Assembly (NCBI GenBank): GCA_035048485.1
Contig: CM068581.1
Span: forward strand, 9,375,430 to 9,439,429
From: Pteria penguin
Taxonomy: Eukaryota > Mollusca > Bivalvia > Pterioida > Pteriidae
Direction of reading: 5' to 3'
DNA length: 64,000 nt
Shown: positions 12,811 to 24,049 of the stretch, in pieces
How the letters are laid out: every line of letters begins with the position of its first letter
Numbering within the stretch: position 1 is the stretch's first letter
Program-made: the position numbers and the translations under genes
The notes under the pieces: generated by a model
The model's input: the letters and a program-made list of their open reading frames with translations, nothing else
Told to the model about the DNA's origin: nothing
Database searches by the model: none

Positions 12811-13228
12811 GTTTCAATAGTATGTTACTTCAGGAAATATAGCTTGTAAGATGCCAAAGGGCCACAATGCTTAGGTGGCTTTTTGATCTCATAAGAAGTT
12901 AAATATAAGTCTTCAAAATGTCTCACTTTACATGTCATTATTTCTACATCACTTGTACAAAAGGTTATTTGCATATTAATGACCATTGATATACCTCTAA
13001 ATACTTCTGATTTTCAATTCCTGGCACAAAATAAACAGACTGTAAGAAAAAGTTTCATAAGTCAGTCCTTAGGTAGTACAAAATATTTCAACAATGCCTT
13101 TTCTTGATCCATTTTGACACTGAATTTCATATGGATGGATAGTACTAAATATAAAGCCTTTGTGATTGTTGAAAAGATATTCCTTTCATAAGCCTTAATA
13201 ATATCAATATATAGTCAATGGCCAGGTT
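12811..13228. other. Intronic sequence, nothing recognised
   Basis: Intron 9 of CNK between the 34-bp array and a SINE fragment. It is AT-rich with no repeat structure or exon signal that I can support. Confidence 0.5.
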
Positions 13229-13322
13229 TATGTTTAGAAGGTTGGTTACCTCCTGGTTCCATGTTGTGATATAATTGAAAAATTGTTGAAAGCGACGTAA
13301 AACACCAACCAACCAACCAACA
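13229..13322 (+). mobile_element. 5'-truncated SINE fragment (GCGACGTAAAAC family)
   Basis: This matches only the 3' body of the SINE copies at 24,975 and 49,139: GAAGGTTGGTTACCTCCTGG, then TGAAAAATTGTTGAAAGCGA, CGTAAAACACC and an (AACC)n tail. The tRNA-like head is missing, as with incomplete reverse transcription. It sits in CNK intron 9. Confidence 0.8.
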
Positions 13323-13750
13323 ATCAGAGCCAGATATTGCTACAGGGCCTTTCTCTTGAATAAACATGATACACTATGTTATACTTAGGTTATATACCAA
13401 ATATGAAGTCATTGAGACCTCTGGATCTTGAAAAGAAAATTTTCAAAGATATTTCCCACATAAAAACTATCGGCCTCCAAGCTGGGGTAAATATGATATT
13501 GCATATTGTAAGAATGGCATATACTGAATATGAAGTCATTATAGCAAATGGTCCTTAAGAAGCCCAATTTTCAAAGATATTTCCTATATGAACCTATGTT
13601 AAAGCTGTTGGCCCTTGCAGTGGGACTAAATGTAGCCACAAAGCCTTCCCTAGAATATACTTGCTACTAAACAATCATGTACATCTCCAGTTCATTCCTC
13701 TGTTGGAATGAGATTAATTTGATAATCTTTAGTCATAAACATTCTTTTAC
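13323..13750. other. Intronic repeat-like sequence just downstream of CNK exon 9
   Basis: Two poor copies of a phrase built on AAGAAAATTTTCAAAGATATTTCCCACAT and GCTGTTGGCC are visible, so this is probably an old dispersed repeat. If exon 9 were not spliced, its frame would run to a stop at 13,692 after about 20 extra codons. Confidence 0.4.
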
Positions 13751-13995
13751 CTTGTAAATATGTTTTTGGTGCATCAGAGGTCAAAGTGAATGACTTCGGT
13801 CGTGTAGGTGTGTCAAGGTCATCAATCACTAGAAGAGGACGAGGAAATGTTGGAGATCCACCACTGACAGTGGCTCTTCTCTGTTTGGGATCCACCACTA
13901 CAGGCAGCGTGTACTGAGGAGATTCTGACCCACTCCGGAACACATCATTGTCTGTATCATTGCCATCATCCTTCTCATCTGATGTCCTCTCTTCC
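13751..13995 (-). CDS. CNK: CNK exon 9: linker region
   Basis: The exon is 245 nt. It starts after acceptor TTATACAG, completes a Lys codon shared with exon 8, encodes 81 codons (residues about 366-446) and ends at CAAG|GTAAAAG with one base of a Gly codon completed by exon 10. The peptide starts EERTSDEKDDGND, is acidic then basic, and contains RPKSFTL, similar to the PRSFTL motif in the vertebrate CNKSR2 tail. No structured domain is evident. Retention of the following intron would give a stop at 13,692 and a short isoform lacking the PH domain; that is only a possibility. Confidence 0.85.
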
Positions 13996-14096
13996 CTGTA
14001 TAACACACATGTATTGCAGGCATATATCTAACATATTATAATCATATAACAAGTGTAACACTGACATATAAACTTTTCTATTTGTTATACATGTCA

Positions 14097-15511
14097 AACT
14101 AGAGCTGTCCTAACAGGACAAATACCCCCTACAGAAACAAAGTTTAAACATGCAATAATTCATACCAAGATACACCACTGGTATAAGTGTCCCACTTGTA
14201 CATTTTGAGATATAATCAATGAAAACAATCTGGTTTGTGTGCACTCTTACCTTGACCTTGTAAATATGACTTTGGTTCAAGGTCATTACACATCCTTGGG
14301 TCATGGACAACAATTGCGTAAAATATAATCTTCCTGCAACATAACAGGAAGAAGTTATGGCTTGGACAAGAATTCTAACTAAGTGTGCACTGTGACCTTG
14401 ACCTTGTAGATATGACCTTGGTTCTAGATCATGACACACCTTTGTGTCATAGGCAACAATTATGTAAAATATAATCTCCATGTAACATAACAGGAAAAAG
14501 TTATAGCCCAGACAAGAATTTTGGCTATGTGTGCACTATGACCTTGACTTTATAGATATCACCTTGGATCAAGATCATGACACCCTTAGGTCATGGAGAA
14601 CATAGTGTAAAATATTATCTCCCTCTAAATTAAAAGGAAGAAGTTGCAACTCAGACAAGAATTCTAGCTATGTATGCACTGTGACCTTGATCTTGTAGAA
14701 ATGACCTCAAGGTCATGACACACCCTTGGGTCATGAACAACAATTGTGTAAAATATTATCTCCCTCCAAAGTAAAAGGAAGAAGTTATGGCCCGGACAAG
14801 TTTCATGGACAGGCAGACATACAGACAGACAACATGCTCCTTACAATGTAATACACATCTTTGGATCATGGAAAACAATGGTGTGAAATATCATCCAGAT
14901 CCTACATATCAGTAAGAGTTTTGACCCGTACAAGGATTTTGACCATCCTTTGCAGTGTGTCGGGGACCTCGGAGATATGATTTTTAGTCAAGGTCATGAC
15001 AGACCCTTGGTCCCGAAAAAACAATTGTGTGAAATGTTATCCAAATCCAACTTAGCAGCAAGGAGTTATGGCACGTAAAAGGATTTTGTAAATGCATATG
15101 CTGTGACCTTGACCTTAGAGATATGACCTCGGTTCAAGGTCATGGCACACCTTTGGGTCATGGACAACAATTTTGTGAAATATTATCCAGATCCAACCTG
15201 GCAGTAAGAAGTTATGGCATGTATGTACAAGAATATCGGGAATGTGTGCACTGTGACCTTGATCTTGAAGAAATGACCTTCAGTCGAGGTCATGACACTC
15301 TTGGTCATGGAAAACGACTGTGTGAAATGTTATCTGATCCAACATAGCAATAAGTAGTTATGGCCCGGACAAGGATTTTTGCTATGTGTGCACTTTGACC
15401 TTGACTTTGAAGATATGAAGTTATGGCCCAGACAAGATGTAAACAGATGGACAGACAGACAGGGTGATTCCTATATACCTCCCCAAACTTTGTTTGCTGA
15501 GGGTATAATAA
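14097..15511 (+). mobile_element. Hairpin-ended 'CTTGACCTTGTAGATATGACC' repeat, family 3
   Basis: The 5' end is AACTAGAGCTGTCCTAACAG, with the small palindrome GTCCT/AGGAC and the motif AAATACCCCC. The body is seven to eight diverged tandem units of about 160-190 bp with the phrases GTGACCTTGACCTTG, GGTCATGACACACC, ACAACAATTGTGT and AAGTTATGGCCC. The 3' end has a GACAGACAGACA microsatellite, GGTGATTCC, and a weak hairpin ATACCTCCCC/GAGGGTAT followed by AATAATT. It fills almost all of CNK intron 8. Confidence 0.7.
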
Positions 15512-15653
15512 TTCTAAGACTTAGGACTTGATTCTTATAACTTTTCTAATATATGTGTAATACACATAATATACAGTGTACATAAATAAATGTCAAGCAT
15601 GTAAAACTTTATCCATAATTGTCACAAAATTTATAAAATTCTTTAGTACTTAC

Positions 15654-15922
15654 TTTGGTGAGTAGAGTTCCTCTGTAGGTATAGAGCTGACAAACTCTTG
15701 TAAAGATGGTCTAACTGGTTTAGCATGCTCTCCTTCTCTTGATGCTCTTTTCTTTTTTGGCAGTGTGGAAACTTGTTGTGCATGCAGATTTTTCAACGGT
15801 TTTTTCCTATTGTTGTTCTGACCGAAGGGGTTCATATGTTGAGGACGTTTCTTCAAAAGTAAGATAACTTCTTTTGGTTTTTCTTTCAATGTATTCACTA
15901 ACTTCTTTAACTGCCAACCAAC
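15654..15922 (-). CDS. CNK: CNK exon 8: end of PDZ domain and basic linker
   Basis: The exon is 269 nt: 89 codons (residues about 276-364) plus two bases completed by exon 9. Acceptor TTTTTGTGATAG, donor GTAAGT. It begins VGWQLKKLVNTLKEKPKEVI and continues LLLKKRPQ. This closely matches vertebrate CNKSR2 VGWQLKNLVNALRED..VILTLKKRPQ, the last helix and strand of the PDZ domain. The remainder is basic and low in structure (NNNRKKPLKN, PKKKRASREG). A 1.5-kb minisatellite starts only 35 bp upstream of its acceptor. Confidence 0.92.
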
Positions 15923-15957
15923 CTATCACAAAAATACAATATTGCACTTCAACATTC

Positions 15958-17490
15958 TTTACAGATAGGCAGAATACTGCTCTCCTGTTTTTGTATACAA
16001 TGTTTGTTGGTTATTTACAGATAGGCAGAAGGCTGCTCTCCTGTTTTTGTGTACAATGTTTGTTGGTTATTTACAGATAGGCAGAAGACTGCTCTCCTGT
16101 TTATGTGTACAATGTTTGTTGGTTATTTACAGATAGGCAGAAGGCTGCTCTCTTGTTTATGTGTACAATGTTTGTTGGTTATTTACAGATAGGCAGAAGA
16201 CTGCTCTCCTATTTAAGTGTACAATGTTTGTTGGTTATTTACAGATAGGCAATAGGCTGCTCTCCTGTTTATGTGTACAATGTTTGTTGGTTATTTACAG
16301 ATAGGCAGAAGGCTGCTCTCCTGTTTATGTAAACAAATGTTTGTTGGTTAATTACAGATAGACAGAAGACTGCTCTCCTGTTTATGTGTACAATCTTTGT
16401 TGGTTATTTACAGATAGGCAGAAGACTGCTCTCCTATTTAAGTGTACAATGTTTGTTGGTTATTTACAGATAGGCAATAGGCTGCTCTCCTGATTATGTG
16501 TACAATGTTTGTTGGTTATTTACAGATAGGCAGAAGGCTGCTCTCCTGTTTATGTATACAAATGTTTGTTGGTTATTTACAGATAGGCAGAAGGCTGCTC
16601 TCCTGTTTATGTATACAAATGTTTGTTGGTTATTTACAGATAGACAGAAGGCTGCTCTCCTGTTTATGTGTACAATCTTTGTTGGTTATTTACAGATAGG
16701 CAGAAGGCTGCTCTCCTGTTTATGTGTACAATCTTTGTTGGTTATTTACAGATAGGCAGAAGACTGCTCTCCTGTGTATGTGTACAATGTTTGTTGGTTA
16801 TTTACAGATAGGCAGAAGACTACTCTCCTATTTAAGTGTACAATGTTTGTTGGTTATTTACAGATAGGCAGAAGGCTGCTTTCCTGTTTATGTATACAAT
16901 GTTTCTTGGCTATTTACAGATAGGCAGAAGACAGCTCTCCTGTATATGTGTACAATGTTTGTTGGTTATTTACAGATAAGCAGAAGGCTGCTCTCCTATG
17001 TATGTGTACAATGTTTGTTGGTTATTTACAGATAGGCAATAGGCTGCTCTCCTGTTTATATGCACAATGTTTGTTGGTTATTTACAGATAGGCAGAAGGC
17101 TGCTCTCCTGTTTATGTGTACAATGTTTGTTGGTTATTTACAAATAGGCAGAAGGTTGCTCTTCTGTTTTTGTGTACAATGTTTGTTGGTTATTTACAGA
17201 TAGGCAGAAGGCTGCTCTCCTGTTTATGTGTTCAATGTTTGTTGGTTATTTCTAGATAGGCAGAAGGCTGCTCTCCTGTTTATGTGTACAATGTCTGTTG
17301 GTTATATACAGATAGGCAGAAGGCTGCTCTTCTGTTTATGTGTACAATGTTTATTGGTTATTTACTGTTTATGTGTACAATGTTTGTTGGTTATTTACAG
17401 ATAGGCAGAAGGTTGCTCTCCTGTTTTTGTGTACAATGTTTGTTGGTTATTTACAGATAGGCAGAAGGCTGCTCTCCTGTTTTTGTGTAC
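15958..17490. repeat. 56-bp minisatellite (about 27 copies)
   Basis: The unit runs ATAGGCAGAAGGCTGCTCTC, CTGTTTATGTGTACAATG, TTTGTTGGTTATTTACAG and repeats about 27 times with low divergence. Several short open frames arise from it and are artefacts. Each unit contains TTGGTTATTTACAG, a good plus-strand 3' splice-site look-alike. The array begins 35 bp from the CNK exon 8 acceptor, inside intron 7. Confidence 0.93.
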
Positions 17491-17559
17491 ATTATTGGTC
17501 ATTTAATCAATTTCCAAAATTTTCATTCTTATCATAGCACTGACTGCTCAACACAAGTG

Positions 17560-18146
17560 TACCGGTGTTATATAGTAGTTTTTCCCCCATAGTAGTTTTT
17601 CCCTGCGGAAAAATGGATATATAGTAGTTTTTCCCCCATGGCGGACTTGTTTTTTCTTTTTTCCATTTGTACATATAGAGATTTCTCGGATTAAGTAAAA
17701 ATATCTCGAATGAAATTCTAGTAAATAAATCTCTGTTCTAAATATATGCATTTGTATTTGGAAAAGAGATTAAAATTGAATACATTTCTACTTAAGACAA
17801 TGAAATATCTCTAAATTAATAGGATATATCTCCGTATAAAAAGTTGAGATATCTCTATTTTAAATAGAAATCTATTTATTGTTAAGAAGGTAATAAGCTG
17901 GATTTACTTCAATGTATGTGTGAAAAGAAAATCCGGAATTTGACATTGGGGGGAAAATCCACTATATAGTAGTTTTTCCCCGGGGGGAAAAATGGCTATA
18001 GGAGGGGGAAAAATGGCTATATAGCCAAATTTCCCCTGGGGGAAAACCTACTATATAGCCATTTTTCCGGGGGGAAAAACTACTATATAGCCATTTTTCT
18101 GGGAGGAAAAATGGCTAGGGGGAAAAACAACTATATAACACCAGTA
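17560..18146. mobile_element. MITE-like element with GTGTTATATAGTAGTTTTTCC terminal inverted repeats
   Basis: The left end TACCGGTGTTATATAGTAG is mirrored by a right end whose reverse complement is TACTGGTGTTATATAGTTG, both running on into TTTTTCCCCC. The interior repeats TATAGTAGTTTTTCCC and GGGGAAAAATGGCTATATAG many times in both orientations, so several hairpins are possible. It has no coding capacity and no clear target duplication. Confidence 0.75.
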
Positions 18147-18309
18147 TTGTATGGCAAAAATGTATGCTTGACATGGACTCAAAATCCATAGCGTAACAGC
18201 CCAACATGGGAATCATTATTGTTCTTGTTCCTTAAACTAGATGATCAACCATATGCTTAATTCTACTACTGTGATTAAAACAAAATCTTTATTCTGCTTA
18301 TCTATTTGT

Positions 18310-18663
18310 CCTATTGCTGATGAAGATCTGGTGAAATCCCATAAGGGGTCATGTTCTGGCTAACTAGGATGACGTTCCACCGAAACGGAATTGTCACCAA
18401 AACTGTTATTTCCCATAGCTAAGCAAAAGAGACATAGACTACTTTCATAGTCTATGTCTCTGCCAATCAATGACTCGGCTAGGCATGTGGAGGTGACACA
18501 AAATGTAACAAACACTGTTCAACAACTACCTTGTAGGTAACGCACGCTGGGGATGTAAATTTCATTCCGAGGAATTTGTGGCCGATCCACTGATTGGCTG
18601 AAAATTAGAGTTCACTAGAACATGACCCCTTCTGGAGATTTGCCAGATCTTTATAGGAGCAAG
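18310..18663. mobile_element. Inverted-repeat element with AAGGGGTCATGTTCT arms
   Basis: The left arm, about 18,311-18,367, contains AAGATCTGGTGAAATC and AAGGGGTCATGTTCTGG. The right arm, 18,604-18,660, is its imperfect reverse complement, with AGAACATGACCCCTTCTGGA and CCAGATCTTTATAGG. In the middle is a shorter perfect inverted repeat, AGAGACATAGACT / AGTCTATGTCTCT (18,429-18,462). Arms of about 45-55 bp around a 240-bp centre suggest a MITE. Confidence 0.7.
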
Positions 18664-19090
18664 GAGCTGACTTAGACATTATACACATAATGTCAACATC
18701 TTAAATCTTATTTATGCAAACTATCATACATAGCAATGATCTGACTTCAATATTATACACATAATGCCAACATCTCTAATCGTATCAATGCAAACCACCA
18801 TACATAGCAAGGACCTGACTTAGACATTATACACATAATGTCAACATAATGTCAACATCTCAAATCGTATTAATGCAAACCACCATACATAGCAATGACC
18901 TGACTTAGACATAATACACATAATGTCAAAATCTCCCATCCTATTGATGCAAACCACCATACGTAGCAAGGACACATAATGTCAATGTCTCCAATTGTAT
19001 TAATGCAAATTACCATACATAGCAATGACCTGACTTAGACATAATACACATAATGTCAACATCTCCAATCATATTAATGCAAACCAGACA
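18664..19090. repeat. 75-bp tandem repeat (5-6 copies)
   Basis: The unit reads GCAATGACCTGACTTAGACA, TAATACACATAATGTC, AACATCTCCAATC and TATTAATGCAAACCACCATACATAG. One copy has a short internal duplication of AACATAATGTC and another a deletion of about 20 bp. Each unit holds the small palindrome ACATTAT/ATAATGT. A lone diverged copy occurs at about 20,999-21,062. Confidence 0.85.
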
Positions 19091-19211
19091 TTAGGCTTTT
19101 CAAGTGGAGGATGTTGTTGGTTATCAACATACCAGCATTTTGGGGGGATAAAATGCTGTTATTATCACAATCATATAAATGTATATCGTTTTCTGAATCG
19201 GAAGAATGTAA

Positions 19212-20438
19212 AACTAAAGCTGTCTGCATAACAGGTCTTTTACTCCACGCCCCAACTTATAGTCAAACGTGGAGGTCAAGGTCACGGTGAAAAATGTCAG
19301 TGCCGACAGAAAGGTCTTGCCACGAGGAATACATATGTGTAATATGAAAGCCTCTTCTAGTTCAAAAGTCATGGCCAAGGTAAAAGTTTTTCAAAAATAG
19401 GTCAAATGTCAAGGTCAAGGTCATGATGTCCAAAATTTTGGTACCAAGAGACTGGTCTTGCCACAAAGAATCCAACAATCTCCAAAGCAGAGTTGTCGTT
19501 CCTTTACAATCCACACACACCTCTGCCAACGTCTCAGGTTTCTCAAGATTCTTGTAAAATCAGATTTTGCCTCTAGACGGTATGACTTGGTCTTCAGTAG
19601 CTTTATTATTTAAATTTAAAGCATTTACCATGTTACACTGAGTTTTAATCAGGCTTTTACATGAAATCAACCCTGAATTTATACCGCACTATATTTTCTC
19701 AGCGTACAAATCAGCATACTAATATAATACAGTTTGTCAATAACACTATCATTTGCACCTAACACATCTTGTAATTTCTGAATGAATCCCTCGTTGTCTA
19801 ATTTTCGCCCAGATAACCTGAATAGACCTTTTTCCTTTAACTGCGTAGCTGAAGCTGAAGCACTGGACGGCAAAATCATAAACGTTCCCTCCAAATCGAT
19901 CAGTATGACGTCAAAATACATTATGACGTAATAAAATTGGAGGGAACATTAATCAATTTGCCTTCCAATGTTACAGCTCCCCAGTTAAACAAAAAAGGTC
20001 TATACAATGACATTTTTCCCAAAGCATGCAAAACAGTCTATGTTTTCTGCCTCCTGACTAGGGACTACTTTCAGTAGTTGGCAGATATTAAAGTGAGTGC
20101 AGGAACCGTAACTCTGCTTTGGAAATTGAAAATCCAAATGTGTAGTATGAAGGCTCAATCTCTTTTGGTTCAAAAGTTATGGCTAAAGTTAAAGTTTTTC
20201 AGAAGTAGGTCAAACATCAAGGTCAAGGTCATAAGATAAAAAATTTTCGTACTGACAGAAAGGTCTTGCCACAAGGAATATACATGTGTAGTAGCAAGGC
20301 CTCATCTCTTTTGGTTCAAAAGTTATGGCGAAGTTTAAGTTTTCTGAACAGACAGACGGATGGACAGAGACTAACAGACAGATGGACAGACAGACAGACA
20401 AGGTGATTCCAATATACCCAAATGAAAGGGGTATATAT
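19212..20438 (+). repeat. Dispersed repeat interrupted by a younger element
   Basis: The 5' part begins AACTAAAGCTGTCTGCATAACAG, a decayed AACTAGAGC end. It contains TCAAGGTCAAGGTCATGATG and AAAGGTCTTGCCACAAGGAAT phrases. The same phrases resume at about 20,132 and run to a (GACA)n microsatellite, GGTGATTCC, and a small hairpin ATACCC/GGGTAT near 20,416-20,434. The break at 19,477-20,130 is filled by an inverted-repeat element. Confidence 0.6.
19477..20130. mobile_element. Nested inverted-repeat element, CAATYTCCAAAGCAGAGTT ends
   Basis: The left end reads CAATCTCCAAAGCAGAGTTG and the reverse complement of the right end reads CAATTTCCAAAGCAGAGTTA. Both are flanked by AATCCAA (left GAATCCAA, right AAATCCAA within AAAATCCAAATG), a likely target duplication of 7-8 bp. 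That would fit hAT-type insertion, although two extra A residues sit at the right junction. An inner inverted repeat GTTCCCTCCAA / TTGGAGGGAAC flanks a TGACGTCA at 19,906-19,913. No intact transposase; an 80-codon frame inside is not convincing. Confidence 0.65.
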
Positions 20439-21082
20439 ATAGAAAAGTTGCAAAAGGAAAAACTCTTAACACTTTTAAATCATAGTAATAAATCTATGTG
20501 TAATCTATTTCAGACAAAATCTCTCATTAGGGTCTTACTTCTTTCTTTTCTGCAAGAATTGTCAACAGATGGTGTTCTACCACATTGTCCCTCCTACATT
20601 TTCATAATGATAAGAAATAAACTCTTAACAAGAAAGACTACTTAATTTGAGCATTAATCAAAACAATTCATCTTACACACTGGGTATCAACCCACTGCCT
20701 TCTCTTCAACATATCGCTATTACATGTCAGGTAGTGATATTCATGTCTCCTAGTCATCCGTATGATTATATTAATTATTTTGTATAACAGTCCAGACAGT
20801 TGTAAGTGCGATGAAATACACAATAAGCCACTGTTACATAAAATACACACTATGAATCTTTACCACTGAGGAGATTTACATTTCAGCTGGAGAATTCTGG
20901 CGGATTTATGCATTCAGTTGGAGAAATGAAGGGTCAAACTGGAGATTAGGAGATGGCTTGTTTCATTAGAAGAATCCGAAGGGGAGGTTCACATGTATGT
21001 CAAACCCTATTAATGCAAACTACCATAGATATTAACAACCTGAATAAAACGTTATATTTGATAGTTCTATAACCTAGCTATT
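20439..21082. other. Intronic sequence with one stray 75-bp unit
   Basis: Apart from the diverged copy of the 75-bp unit at about 20,999-21,062, nothing is recognised. A short AGCTGGAGAATT / AGTTGGAGAAAT / ACTGGAGATTAG series near 20,885-20,950 is repetitive. Confidence 0.4.
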
Positions 21083-23995
21083 TACATTTGATCAGAGAAT
21101 CATTGGACATCTGATCAGGAAATCATCGTACATGAGATCAGAGAATCATTGTACATGTGATCAGAGAATCATTGTACATGTGATCAGCAAATCATTGGAC
21201 ACGTGATCAGAGAATCATTGTACATGTGATCAGAGAATCATTGTACATGTGATCTGAGAATCATTGGACATCTGATCAGGAAATCATCGTACATGAGATC
21301 AGAGAATCATTGTACATGTGATCAGAGAATCATTGTACATGTGATCAGCAAATCATTGGACATGTGATCAGAGAATCATTGTACATGTGATCAGAGAATC
21401 ATTGTAGATCTGATCAGAGGATCATTGTAGATCTGATCACAGAATCTTTGTACATGAGATCAGAGAATCATTGTACATGTGATCAGAGAATCATTGTACA
21501 TGTGATCAGAGAATCATTGGACATGTGATCTGAGAATCATTGTAGATCTGATCAGAGAATCAATGTACATATAATCAGAGAATCACTGTACATGTGATCA
21601 GAGAATCATTGTACATGTGATCAGAGAATCATTGTAGAGAATCATTGTACATGTGATCAGAGAATCATTGTAGATTTGATCAGCTAATCATAGTACATGT
21701 GATCAGAGAATCATTGGACATGTGATCAGAGAATCAGTGTAGATCTGATCACGGAATCATTGGACATGTGATCAGAGAATCATTGGACATGTGATCAGAG
21801 AATCATTGTACATGTGATCAGAGAATCATTGGACATGTGATCAGAAAATCATTGGACATGTGATCAGAGAATCAGTGTAGATCTGATCAGAGAATCATTG
21901 GACATGTGATCAGAGAATCATTGGACATGTGATCAGAGAATCAGTGTAGATCTGATCAGAGAATCATTGGACATGTGATCTGAGAATCATTGGACACGTG
22001 ATCAGAGAATCATTGTACATGAGATCAGAGAATCATTGTACGTGATCAGAGAATCATTGTAGATCTGATCAGCTAACCATAGTACATGTGATCAGAGAAT
22101 CATTGGACATGTGATCAGAGAATCACTGGACATGTGATCAGAGAATCATTGTACATGTAATCAGCAAATCATTGGACATGTGATCAGAGAATCATTGTAC
22201 ATGTGATCAGAGAATCATTGTACATGTGATCAGAGAATCATTGTAGATCTGATCAGCAAATCATTGTACATGTGATCAGAGAATCATTGGACATGTGATC
22301 AGAGAATCGTTGTACATGTGATCAGCAAATCATTGTACATGTGATCAGAGAATCATTGGACATGTGATCAGAGAATCGTTGTACATATGATCAGAGAATC
22401 ATTGGACATGTGATCAGAGAATCATTGTAGATCTGATCAGAGAATCATTGTACATGTGATCAGAGAATCATTGTAGATATGATCAGTAAATCATTGTACA
22501 TGTGATCAGAGAATCATTGGACATGTGATCAGAGAATCATTGTACATGTGATCAGAGAATCATTGTACATGTAATCAGAGAATCATTGTAGATCTGATCA
22601 GCAAATCACTGTACATTGATCAGAGAATCTTTAGACATGTGATCAGAGAATCATTGTAGATCTGATCAGCGAATCATTGGACATGTGATCAGAGAATCAT
22701 TGTACATGTGATCAGAGAATCATTGTAGATCTGATCAGAGAATCATTGGACATATGATCAGAGAATCATTGGACATGTGATCAGAGAATCATTGTAGATC
22801 TGATCAGCGAATCATTGGACATGTGATCAAAGAATCATTGTACATGTGATCAGAATATCATTGGACATCTGATCAGAGAATCATTGTACATGTGATCAGA
22901 GAATCATTGTAGATCAGAGAATCATTGGACATGTAATCAGAGAATCATTGTAGATCTGATCAGAGAATCATTGTACATGTGATCAAAGAATCATTGTACA
23001 TGTGATCAGAGAATCATTGTAGATCTGATCAGCTAACCATAGTACATGTGATCAGAGAATCACTGGACATGTGATCAGAGAATCATTGTACATGTAATCA
23101 GCAAATCATTGGACATGTGATCAGAGAATCATTGTACATGTGATCAGAGAATCATTGTAGATCTGATCAGCAAATCATTGTACATGTGATCAGAGAATCA
23201 TTGGACATGTGATCAGAGAATCGTTGTACATGTGATCAGCAAATCATTGTACATGTGATCAGAGAATCATTGGACATGTGATCAGAGAATCGTTGTACAT
23301 ATGATCAGAGAATCATTGGACATGTGATCAGAGAATCATTGTAGATCTGATCAGAGAATCATTGTACATGTGATCAGAGAATCATTGTAGATCTGATCAG
23401 TAAATCATTGTAGATCTGATCAGAGAATCATTGTACATGTGATCAGAGAATCATTGTAGATCTGATCAGTAAATCATTGTACATGTGATCAGAGAATCAT
23501 TGGACATGTGATCAGAGAATCATTGTACATGTGATCAGAGAATCATTGTAGATCTGATCAGCAAATCACTGTACATTGATCAGAGAATCTTTAGACATGT
23601 GATCAGAGAATCATTGTAAATCTGATCAGCGAATCATTGGACATGTGATCAGAGAATCATTGTACATGTGATCAGAGAATCATTGTAGATCTGATCAGAG
23701 AATCATTGGACATATGATCAGAGAATCATTGGACATGTGATCAGAGAATCATTGTAGATCTGATCAGCGAATCATTGGACATGTGATCAAAGAATCATTG
23801 TAGATCAGAGAATCATTGGACATGTAATCAGAGAATCATTGTAGATCTGATCAGAGAATCATTGTAAATCTGATCAGAGAATCATTGTAGATCTGATCAG
23901 AGAATCATGATCAGAGAATCACTGTACATGTGATCAGAGAATTATGTACATGTGATCAGAGAATCATTGTACATGTGATCAGAGAATCATTGTAT
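21083..23995. repeat. 23-bp minisatellite, about 126 copies, with higher-order structure
   Basis: The unit is GATCAGAGAATCATTGTACATGT, with common variants TTGGACATGT, TTGTAGATCT and GATCAGCAAATC. Almost every unit has TGATCA, and many have AGATCTGATC. Variant order repeats over long distances: the AGCTAACCATAGTACATG variant at about 22,070 recurs at about 23,030, and TCTTTAGACATG at about 22,627 recurs at about 23,587, giving a higher-order period near 960 bp. A shorter repeat of about 160 bp is seen near 21,107 and 21,264. The array ends about 55 bp from CNK exon 7. Confidence 0.95.
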
Positions 23996-24049
23996 TATCA
24001 TTATAACTAATACCATAAAGATATTATACACATGAATGCATACACTTAC

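Noticed and set aside
15874..17537. Open frames with CWLFTDRQKAALLF or VGYLQIGRRLLSC repeats
   Set aside because: They are translations of the 56-bp minisatellite and slip frame between units (56 is not a multiple of three).
19679..19921. 80-codon minus frame inside the nested element as a transposase remnant
   Set aside because: No catalytic or DNA-binding motif; it lies in an element whose arms are mostly non-coding.
21083..23995. CRISPR-like array
   Set aside because: Units are head-to-tail with no unique spacers, and the window is clearly eukaryotic.
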